Positions 1-3,060 are shown, counted from the first letter of the stretch. The stretch is 5,764 bases of DNA from an uncultured Alphaproteobacteria bacterium (GCA_947304085.1 CAMZAC010000048.1:1-5764); one strand, 5' to 3'. Notes: generated by a model not told the origin, from the letters alone. Translations and numbers: made by a program.

Positions 1-49
1 ACCTTCTGCGTGACAGGCAGACGCTCTAAACCAGCTGAGCTAACACCCC
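1..49 (-). tRNA. tRNA-Asp(GTC), truncated by window edge
   Basis: The reverse complement of these 49 bases is identical to the first 49 bases of the complete tRNA-Asp at 1063-1140: acceptor 5' strand, D arm, anticodon arm with loop CTGTCAC (anticodon GTC) and the start of the variable region. The T arm and 3' end lie outside the window. It is the second copy of the same isoacceptor, in opposite orientation, about 1 kb from its twin. Confidence 0.93.
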
Positions 50-63
50 AGAGCAAGGCTTAT

Positions 64-91
64 ATTATACCTAACCAGTACAAAATGCAAG
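64..91 (-). promoter_or_regulatory. promoter of truncated tRNA-Asp
   Basis: Read on the minus strand, CTTGCA (86-91) is followed by a 16-nt spacer and TATAAT (64-69). The start point would fall near 57, giving a leader of about 8 nt before the tRNA at 49. The complete tRNA-Asp copy has the same CTTGCA-N16-TATAATATA layout, which supports the call by comparison. Confidence 0.65.
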
Positions 92-106
92 TTTTTTTTT
101 CATAAT

Positions 107-135
107 TTGACAATGTTATCAATTTTTCTTATAAT
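107..135 (+). promoter_or_regulatory. perfect-consensus sigma70 promoter, predicted leaderless
   Basis: TTGACA at 107-112, a 17-nt spacer and TATAAT at 130-135 match the sigma70 consensus at all 12 positions. Only 6 nt separate the -10 box from the ATG at 142, so the expected start point is at or within a base of the A of the start codon. No Shine-Dalgarno sequence could be transcribed, so translation is predicted to be leaderless. Confidence 0.85.
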
Positions 136-141
136 GCCAAC

Positions 142-264
142 ATGAAACGCGTATTTATTTTGATTTGTATGGTTGTGTTATGTGCCCTGGTTTTGGGCGG
201 TTGCGGGGTAAAATCTGCACTGGAACACGACCCAGATTATCCACGCAATTATCCTGTATATTAA
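142..264 (+). CDS. LptM-like small lipoprotein (copy 1)
   Basis: This 40-residue protein is below usual gene-calling length. MKR is followed by a hydrophobic stretch and lipobox LGGC with Cys21 as the lipidated residue. The mature part starts CGVKSAL and ends YPRNYPVY. The layout Cys-Gly-x-Lys-x-x-Leu after the lipobox, in a tiny protein, is that of the LptM (YifL) family; LptM in E. coli binds the LptD-LptE LPS translocon and helps its disulfide maturation. The usual Gly after Lys is Ser here. The family call is from motif only. The start is set by the lipobox and a consensus promoter 6 nt upstream; there is no Shine-Dalgarno. A paralogue lies at 459-566. The stop codon directly abuts the 3' end of tRNA-Leu on the other strand. 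Confidence 0.82.
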   Translation: MKRVFILICMVVLCALVLGGCGVKSALEHDPDYPRNYPVY

Positions 265-349
265 TGGTGCGGGTAAAGAGACTTGAACTCTTATGGGTTG
301 CCCCACTGGAACCTAAATCCAGCGCGTCTACCAGTTTCGCCATACCCGC
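265..349 (-). tRNA. tRNA-Leu(TAG)
   Basis: On the minus strand the sequence folds as an 85-nt class II tRNA. The acceptor pair is GCGGGTA/TACCCGC and the anticodon stem is CTGGA/TCCAG around loop TTTAGGT (anticodon TAG, reading CUN codons). It has a long variable arm (TGGG..CCCA), T stem AAGAG/CTCTT, discriminator A and an encoded CCA at 265-267. It lies on the same strand as the second LptM-like gene, about 110 nt downstream of it, so it may be co-transcribed with that gene. I see no clear separate promoter. Confidence 0.96.
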
Positions 350-361
350 AAAACTAACTTT
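337..361. repeat. direct repeat copy A, tRNA-Leu 5' end plus leader
   Basis: These 25 bases recur exactly at 432-456. On the minus strand they comprise the first 13 nt of tRNA-Leu (GCGGGTATGGCGA) and the 12 nt before it (AAAGTTAGTTTT). This copy belongs to the intact tRNA gene. The spacing between copies is 95 bp. Confidence 0.9.
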
Positions 362-414
362 ATGCTTGATATGAACTCTGTCCATTGGAACTCATATCTC
401 GGTTTTATGCATTG

Positions 415-438
415 ATGGCGGCACTTCGTAGTCGCCAT
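415..438. other. hairpin inside the 70-bp segment upstream of tRNA-Leu
   Basis: ATGGCG (415-420) pairs with CGCCAT (433-438), and ACT (423-425) pairs with AGT (430-432) around loop TCGT, with a 2-nt bulge at 421-422. There is no T-tract in either direction, so it is not a classical terminator. The right arm lies within the duplicated tRNA-Leu start. It may act on RNA processing between the lipoprotein gene and the tRNA. Confidence 0.4.
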
Positions 439-456
439 ACCCGCAAAACTAACTTT
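432..456. repeat. direct repeat copy B, tRNA-Leu 5' fragment
   Basis: This is the second exact copy of the 25-base repeat. It begins 3 bp past the stop codon of the minus-strand lipoprotein gene (459) and holds only the first 13 nt of a tRNA-Leu. The tRNA sequence does not continue into 362-431, so it is a fragment, not a second tRNA. Confidence 0.9.
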
Positions 457-458
457 GT

Positions 459-566
459 TTAATATACTGGATAATTGCGTGGATAGCCTTCGCTGCGCAC
501 CAAGTCCGATTTAACAGCGCAACCAGCCAATGCTATTAAACAAATAATCAGTATAATTTTTTTCAT
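459..566 (-). CDS. LptM-like small lipoprotein (copy 2)
   Basis: This 35-residue protein has MKK, a short hydrophobic run and a perfect lipobox LAGC with Cys16. The mature part starts CAVKSDL and ends YPRNYPVY, the same C-terminal eight residues as the gene at 142-264. The last 27 nt of the two genes differ at one base, while the middle of the genes has diverged. As with copy 1, the post-lipobox layout resembles LptM, the small partner of the LptD-LptE LPS translocon; this is family inference. The Gly after the lipidated Cys is Ala here. The start is set by the lipobox and by a perfect promoter 6 nt upstream. The gene follows the ASCH gene on the same strand but has its own promoter. Confidence 0.82.
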   Translation of the reverse strand: MKKIILIICLIALAGCAVKSDLVRSEGYPRNYPVY

Positions 567-572
567 GCCCGA

Positions 573-601
573 ATTATAAAAAACTTTATCGCCAATGTCA
601 A
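573..601 (-). promoter_or_regulatory. perfect-consensus sigma70 promoter, predicted leaderless
   Basis: On the minus strand TTGACA (596-601), 17 nt and TATAAT (573-578) again match consensus fully, with 6 nt to the ATG at 566. The geometry is identical to the promoter at 107-135 although spacer sequences differ. The -35 box begins one base after the ASCH stop codon. Confidence 0.85.
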
Positions 602-602
602 T

Positions 603-929
603 TTATGAAATGATTATACCGACTACGCCGAATTTTTCTTGAGCAGATTTATCAAAAAATTGTTCCATAATTTTTAAGGCGTTTTCCTTGTCACCCAGTC
701 CTGTTTTTGACATATCAATAATGTCAAACAAAGAATCAAAATTTTGTGCCAATACTAACCCCTTGATAGTGACTGTAAAATATTCGTTTTCATGGTCAAA
801 AATTATCGTGTCGCCAGGCTGAAATTTTCGTCTTTTTTCATCCCATAAACGTAGTTCAATAGTTTTTGCACCACTTTTTACTAAATCGAAATAACGTTGT
901 TGTCCAAGATTCATATTGTGCGTTGCCAT
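603..929 (-). CDS. ASCH-domain protein
   Basis: This 108-aa protein is the length of a stand-alone ASCH domain. The N-terminal half carries the family signature: H4-x-M-x-L near the start, then K18-S-G-x-K-T-I-E-L-R-L-x-D-E-K-R (18-33), then the beta-strand motif GDTIIF (39-44). It ends in GVVGIII. ASCH proteins have a PUA-like fold and are thought to bind RNA or modified nucleosides; one E. coli member (YqfB) is an N4-acetylcytidine amidohydrolase. The substrate here is unknown. AGAGGT at 936-941 is a Shine-Dalgarno 6-7 nt before the ATG. It is soluble, with no signal peptide. It lies between the LptM-like gene downstream and a tRNA-Asp divergently upstream. Confidence 0.88.
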   Translation of the reverse strand: MATHNMNLGQQRYFDLVKSGAKTIELRLWDEKRRKFQPGDTIIFDHENEYFTVTIKGLVLAQNFDSLFDIIDMSKTGLGDKENALKIMEQFFDKSAQEKFGVVGIIIS

Positions 930-954
930 AATAAAACCTCTGTGTTTAGCCAGA

Positions 955-984
955 ATAATAATAGCATAAAAATATCAAATGCAA
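955..984 (-). promoter_or_regulatory. weak candidate promoter for the ASCH gene
   Basis: On the minus strand TTGCAT (979-984) and TATTAT (955-960) are 18 nt apart. Several overlapping alternatives exist in this AT-rich stretch, so the exact boxes are uncertain. It would be divergent from the tRNA-Asp promoter at 1001-1028. Confidence 0.35.
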
Positions 985-1000
985 AATATTTGAAAAAATA

Positions 1001-1028
1001 CTTGCAATTTGTGCTTTGATATTATAAT
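1001..1028 (+). promoter_or_regulatory. promoter of tRNA-Asp
   Basis: CTTGCA (1001-1006), a 16-nt spacer and TATAAT (1023-1028) match the layout upstream of the truncated tRNA-Asp copy. The start point would be near 1035, leaving a leader of about 28 nt to be removed by RNase P. Confidence 0.65.
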
Positions 1029-1062
1029 ATAACAGGGCTTTGTGAAAGCAAAGAACAGTTTT

Positions 1063-1140
1063 GGGGTGTTAGCTCAGCTGGTTTAGAGCGTCTGCCTGTC
1101 ACGCAGAAGGTCGAGGGTTCGAGCCCCTTACATCCCGCCA
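1063..1140 (+). tRNA. tRNA-Asp(GTC)
   Basis: This is a complete 78-nt tRNA with encoded CCA. The acceptor pair is GGGGTGT/ACATCCC with one G-T, the anticodon stem is TCTGC/GCAGA and the loop is CTGTCAC (anticodon GTC). Discriminator G73 is expected for tRNA-Asp. The D loop has one more T than in typical copies. It has the same sequence as the truncated copy at 1-49 over the shared 49 nt. tRNA-Glu follows 41 nt downstream and is probably in the same transcript. Confidence 0.97.
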
Positions 1141-1149
1141 CAGATTTTT

Positions 1150-1169
1150 ACCGCCGACAAAACGGCGGT
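1150..1169 (+). other. hairpin between tRNA-Asp and tRNA-Glu
   Basis: ACCGCCG (1150-1156) pairs perfectly with CGGCGGT (1163-1169) around a 6-nt loop. Only TTAATT follows, so termination would be weak. It may mark an RNase processing point between the two tRNAs or partially attenuate tRNA-Glu. Confidence 0.5.
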
Positions 1170-1181
1170 TAATTAAGGTCT

Positions 1182-1256
1182 GGCCCCATCGTCTAATGGT
1201 TAGGACACCGCCCTTTCAAGGCGAGAATCCCGGTTCAAATCCGAGTGGGGCTGCCA
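1182..1256 (+). tRNA. tRNA-Glu(TTC)
   Basis: This 75-nt tRNA with encoded CCA has acceptor GGCCCCA/TGGGGCT (first pair G-T), D stem GTCT/GGAC, loop CTTTCAA (anticodon TTC) and a 4-nt variable loop. Two stem pairs are broken by A: C27-A43 in the anticodon stem and C50-A64 in the T stem. The fold is otherwise standard. I see no promoter of its own, and it probably follows tRNA-Asp in one transcript. Its 3' end is duplicated downstream. Confidence 0.93.
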
Positions 1257-1259
1257 AAA
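1237..1259. repeat. direct repeat copy A at tRNA-Glu 3' end (att-like)
   Basis: These 23 bases, running from the T loop through CCA and four following bases, recur exactly at 1498-1520. Direct repeats of a tRNA 3' end are the usual footprint of site-specific integration by tyrosine-recombinase elements. No integrase is in the window, so att is an inference. Confidence 0.7.
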
Positions 1260-1294
1260 TAAAAAGACCACCATTTCGGTGGTCGTTTTATTTT
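1257..1294 (+). terminator. intrinsic terminator after tRNA-Glu
   Basis: GACCACC (1266-1272) pairs with GGTGGTC (1278-1284) around ATTTC and is followed by GTTTTATTTT. The A-rich 5' flank makes the hairpin usable on both strands. Confidence 0.85.
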
Positions 1295-1312
1295 GCTAAA
1301 ACCTTTCACGAA

Positions 1313-1328
1313 GGATTTGAACCGGGAT
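1313..1328. repeat. inverted 16-bp copy of tRNA-Glu T-arm
   Basis: GGATTTGAACCGGGAT is the exact reverse complement of 1227-1242 in tRNA-Glu (T stem and T loop). A read-through transcript could pair the two arms around the terminator hairpin. It could also be a relic of an inverted tRNA fragment. Confidence 0.75.
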
Positions 1329-1329
1329 G

Positions 1330-1400
1330 GGTCAGAGCACCTGGCGCGGATACGCGCCACACGAAAACGAAGTTTTTGTGAAATATGGGTGCGCATGACC
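1330..1400. ncRNA. candidate structured RNA, three-way junction
   Basis: Three helices meet with almost no linkers. P1 is GGTCA (1330-1334) with TGACC (1396-1400) plus GCACC (1337-1341) with GGTGC (1388-1392), across a 2x3 internal loop. P2 is TGGCGCG (1342-1348) with CGCGCCA (1353-1359) and loop GATA. P3 is CACGAAAAC (1360-1368) with GTTTTTGTG (1372-1380), with one G-T pair and loop GAA. P1 abuts P2 and P2 abuts P3, and a 7-nt strand (1381-1387) closes the junction. I do not recognise the family. No promoter is evident, and the strand is undetermined because the pairing works on both. Confidence 0.5.
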
Positions 1401-1421
1401 AATACGAGAATACACAATTAG

Positions 1422-1469
1422 AAAAATCATAAAAACGGGGTCTGTTATGACGAGTTTTTATAGATTTTT
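1422..1469. other. long hairpin before the second tRNA-Glu end
   Basis: AAAAATC (1422-1428) pairs with GATTTTT (1463-1469), and ATAAAAAC (1429-1436) pairs with GTTTTTAT (1454-1461). Only A1462 is bulged, giving 15 bp with a 17-nt loop. The stem is AT-rich. It follows the three-way-junction fold and may be part of the same RNA or a DNA-level signal. Confidence 0.5.
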
Positions 1470-1497
1470 ATTATTGCGTATCGAGGAGGCGAGTGAA

Positions 1498-1520
1498 AAA
1501 TCCGAGTGGGGCTGCCAAAA
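1498..1520. repeat. direct repeat copy B of tRNA-Glu 3' end (att-like)
   Basis: This is the exact second copy of 1237-1259, separated from it by 238 bp. The sequence before it does not continue as a tRNA, so only the 3' end was duplicated. It is immediately followed by its own terminator, as expected if this was the original downstream side of tRNA-Glu. Confidence 0.7.
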
Positions 1521-1523
1521 ATC

Positions 1524-1549
1524 AAAACCGACCTTTTGGTCGGTTTTTT
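1524..1549 (+). terminator. intrinsic terminator
   Basis: AAAACCGACC (1524-1533) pairs with GGTCGGTTTT (1538-1547) around TTTT and runs into a T6 tract. The A-tract on the left makes it functional in both directions. Confidence 0.85.
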
Positions 1550-1624
1550 GTTGGTTTTCCAATGCTTTCATGAGTTCGTAAATAGTGGGGTTAAAACATA
1601 GCCTGTTTCGTCAATTTACGAACT
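1550..1624. repeat. hairpin-ended repeat element, copy 1
   Basis: A small hairpin TTGG/CCAA (1552-1562 region) is followed by a conserved stretch and a large hairpin. In the large hairpin AGTTCGTAAAT (1573-1583) pairs perfectly with ATTTACGAACT (1614-1624) across a 30-nt loop. The left part aligns to copy 2 (2180-2255) at roughly 31 of 37 positions, and the hairpin arms are identical, while the loops differ. Both copies start directly after the T-tract of an intrinsic terminator. Confidence 0.75.
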
Positions 1625-1669
1625 TTTAAAAAGAAAAGGTTAGAAATCTAACCTTTTTCTTAGTTCGTA
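1617..1669. terminator. long terminator-like hairpin, both strands
   Basis: AAGAAAAGGTTAG (1631-1643) pairs with CTAACCTTTTTCTT (1648-1661) with one bulged T and loop AAAT. The outer arms TACGAACT (1617-1624) and AGTTCGTA (1662-1669) also pair. The left outer arm is the same segment used by the repeat-element hairpin at 1573-1624, so the two folds exclude each other. Confidence 0.6.
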
Positions 1670-1689
1670 TTTTATTGTTCCGACGTAAT

Positions 1690-1712
1690 ACCCCGGGGCT
1701 TGCCCCGTGGGT
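1690..1712. repeat. GC-rich REP-like hairpin
   Basis: ACCCCGGGG (1690-1698) pairs with CCCCG (1703-1707) and GGGT (1709-1712), leaving T1708 bulged, with loop CTTG. It is strikingly GC-rich against the AT-rich surroundings, as palindromic intergenic repeats often are. Only one copy is in this window, so calling it a dispersed repeat is inference. Confidence 0.5.
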
Positions 1713-1726
1713 GATTTATTTTGTTG

Positions 1727-1738
1727 TATTGTACCATA
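1727..1738. repeat. 12-bp inverted repeat, distal arm
   Basis: TATTGTACCATA is the exact reverse complement of 1805-1816, which contains the -10 box of the promoter at 1787-1815. The arms are 66 bp apart. It may be a paired operator, or the -10 region (TACAAT) of a divergent minus-strand promoter with TTGTTT at 1751-1756. Confidence 0.5.
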
Positions 1739-1786
1739 AAAATTACTCAAAAACAACGTAGTGTTTTTTCAAAATTGTAAAATGAT

Positions 1787-1815
1787 TTGAAAAATCGCTA
1801 AAAATATGGTACAAT
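1787..1815 (+). promoter_or_regulatory. sigma70 promoter of the Lys-rich gene
   Basis: TTGAAA (1787-1792), a 17-nt spacer and TACAAT (1810-1815) give a good promoter with a start near 1822 and a leader of about 19 nt. The -10 box lies within the proximal arm (1805-1816) of a 12-bp inverted repeat. Confidence 0.75.
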
Positions 1816-1840
1816 AAACGCGTATAAAATGAGGTTTACT

Positions 1841-2101
1841 ATGAAACATAATCAAAGAATTGGTGTTAACAAAAAGACTGTTATAGATAAAGCTAAGAAA
1901 GCTAAAGTTGATAAACTGAGAAAAGCAATAAAAAATATAAAAATACCAAAAAAAATAGGTAAAATAGGTGGTAAGTTTGATTTTAGTAATTTAACAAAAC
2001 TTGATTTAAAGAATGTTGATTTACCGGATACAATTGAATATGAAAAAAGCAAGGGGAGAATACATAAAGTGCGTATAATACCAACAGATCGTGAATTGTA
2101 A
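1841..2101 (+). CDS. small lysine-rich protein of unknown function
   Basis: This 86-aa soluble protein is not recognised. Residues 1-50 are strongly basic, with many Lys and a few Arg, and look helical up to about residue 33. The second half has alternating strand-like segments (FDFSNLTKLDLKNVDL) and an acidic patch, ending PTDREL. Strong basicity would fit nucleic-acid binding, but that is inference. The ATG at 1841 is preferred over an in-frame ATG at 1829 because GAGG (1831-1834) lies 6 nt before it. It has its own promoter and terminator and is bracketed by two copies of the hairpin repeat. The stop is followed by 36 sense codons in frame, then TAA at 2210-2212. Confidence 0.75.
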   Translation: MKHNQRIGVNKKTVIDKAKKAKVDKLRKAIKNIKIPKKIGKIGGKFDFSNLTKLDLKNVDLPDTIEYEKSKGRIHKVRIIPTDREL

Positions 2102-2151
2102 AACAGGCTATACAATCCATATTTGCCAAGGCAAAGTCGCGATAATAAAAT

Positions 2152-2179
2152 AAAAAAACTGCAATTTTGCGGTTTTTTT
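2152..2179. terminator. bidirectional terminator between convergent genes
   Basis: ACTGCAA (2158-2164) pairs with TTGCGGT (2167-2173), one pair being T-G. A7 before and T7 after allow termination of the Lys-rich gene on plus and of the nucleotidyltransferase gene on minus. Confidence 0.8.
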
Positions 2180-2255
2180 GATTGGATTTCCAATATTTCT
2201 GTGAGTTCGTAAATTAGGTGTCAAAAACCACCACCGTTTTACCAATTTACGAACT
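2180..2255. repeat. hairpin-ended repeat element, copy 2
   Basis: A small hairpin ATTGG/CCAAT is followed by a large hairpin in which AGTTCGTAAATT (2204-2215) pairs with AATTTACGAACT (2244-2255) around a 28-nt loop. It matches copy 1 (1550-1624) in order, spacing and arm sequence. The small stem has an extra pair compared with copy 1. It ends 6 bp before the nucleotidyltransferase stop codon. Confidence 0.75.
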
Positions 2256-2261
2256 TTTTAA

Positions 2262-3026
2262 CTACCTTTGTTCAATCTTTTGTTTTCCGCGGAATTGACC
2301 TATATCAAAACCGCCACCAGATTTAATTACATATTTGTATAATTTATCTAATACTGGTATTTTGTCTTTTTGCTTAGCTTTGAAACAATCTATAAGTAAT
2401 TTTATAAATTTCTTATCCGGTAAACGATCTGCATGATATTTTTTTGCATATTCTGAATCTAGCAGCATTTTTTGTATTTTATACATCGGATATCTAGGCA
2501 GACAGTTAAAATCACAATAAGCGGTAATCAATCGTCCCACCAAAGCCCAATATACTAAATCTATGGGATAACCATCGTGTTTCAATGATATCATATCATC
2601 GTAACTGCACCACAGAGCATATTTCGTAAAATCATTTGTATATTTGGAAAAAGGTTTTATTTTCTTTTTCAAATCACGAACCGACTGCTGGCGAAGTTTC
2701 TTCATTACACCATGTTTATCGTGCAAAATAACCCCATATGCAAACATATTTTGGTCAATAAAATTGTGTTGTTCAATGCCAGACTGCATGCGTTCTTGGA
2801 TTTTATATACGGGATTTATAGTATATTCCATCAAAAAACCATCAACATAACAATTTGATTTTTCCCGCCAACCCATATTGTTTTTACCAACAATAACAAC
2901 ATCTATGTCGGAAAATTTGTTTTGGTTACCAGCTGCATAAGAACCACACAACAAAGCACCTTCAAACCAAGGTTTATTGATATATCTTTCCAGAAACTTA
3001 TTTAATGCTTTTTCCCATGATTTCAT
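2262..3026 (-). CDS. nucleotidyltransferase, DNA polymerase-beta superfamily
   Basis: In this 254-aa protein the N-terminal domain carries the superfamily signature: CGSYAAGN with G28-S29, then SDIDVVIV with D40 and D42 as metal ligands. E67 in FLMEYT is at the place of the third carboxylate. The rest is mostly helical and resembles the C-terminal domain of aminoglycoside/lincosamide nucleotidyltransferases, including a LPRYPMYK stretch. Such enzymes transfer AMP or another nucleotide to a drug, RNA or protein; the substrate cannot be told here. GGAG (3034-3037) lies 7 nt before the ATG, with an extended -10 promoter upstream. No HEPN partner gene is adjacent, so the classic MNT/HEPN toxin-antitoxin layout is absent. 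Confidence 0.88.
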   Translation of the reverse strand: MKSWEKALNKFLERYINKPWFEGALLCGSYAAGNQNKFSDIDVVIVGKNNMGWREKSNCYVDGFLMEYTINPVYKIQERMQSGIEQHNFIDQNMFAYGVILHDKHGVMKKLRQQSVRDLKKKIKPFSKYTNDFTKYALWCSYDDMISLKHDGYPIDLVYWALVGRLITAYCDFNCLPRYPMYKIQKMLLDSEYAKKYHADRLPDKKFIKLLIDCFKAKQKDKIPVLDKLYKYVIKSGGGFDIGQFRGKQKIEQR

Positions 3027-3051
3027 TTTATATCTCCATTATTCATGAATT

Positions 3052-3060
3052 ATTATATCA
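3052..3060 (-). promoter_or_regulatory. extended -10 promoter of nucleotidyltransferase gene
   Basis: On the minus strand TGATATAAT is a perfect extended -10 (TGnTATAAT). No good -35 is seen 17 nt upstream, as is usual for this class. The start would be near 3045, giving a leader of about 19 nt that contains the GGAG. Confidence 0.65.

Noticed and set aside
155..385. Open frames on both strands over 155-385
   Set aside because: They run through tRNA-Leu and the LptM-like gene in other frames; the protein sequence is translated tRNA.
1196..1417. Two 60-aa open frames on opposite strands over tRNA-Glu and the structured segment
   Set aside because: They begin in tRNA-Glu sequence, have no Shine-Dalgarno and are better explained by the tRNA, terminator and hairpins.
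1447..1581. 44-codon plus-strand ORF starting ATG at 1447, ending in repeat copy 1
   Set aside because: It reads through the long hairpin, the duplicated tRNA-Glu end and a terminator, with no ribosome site. A GTG at 1493 after GAGGAGG opens a 28-codon frame that is equally doubtful.
1829..1840. Upstream in-frame ATG for the lysine-rich gene
   Set aside because: The GAGG that would serve as ribosome site lies after it and is well placed for ATG 1841; a start at 1829 would leave almost no leader and no site.
1852..2193. 113-aa minus-strand open frame opposite the lysine-rich gene
   Set aside because: It is the antisense of a Lys-rich gene, which gives a Phe/Leu-rich shadow, with no promoter or ribosome site and passing through the terminator.
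1573..2255. Hairpin repeats as integron attC sites with a gene cassette between
   Set aside because: The arms GTTCGTA/TACGAAC do not fit the GTTRRRY/RYYYAAC core pattern, the stems are perfect rather than bulged, and no integron integrase is present.
2262..3026. MNT/HEPN toxin-antitoxin module
   Set aside because: The nucleotidyltransferase is longer than a minimal MNT antitoxin and has no adjacent HEPN gene; the convergent lysine-rich protein has no HEPN motif.
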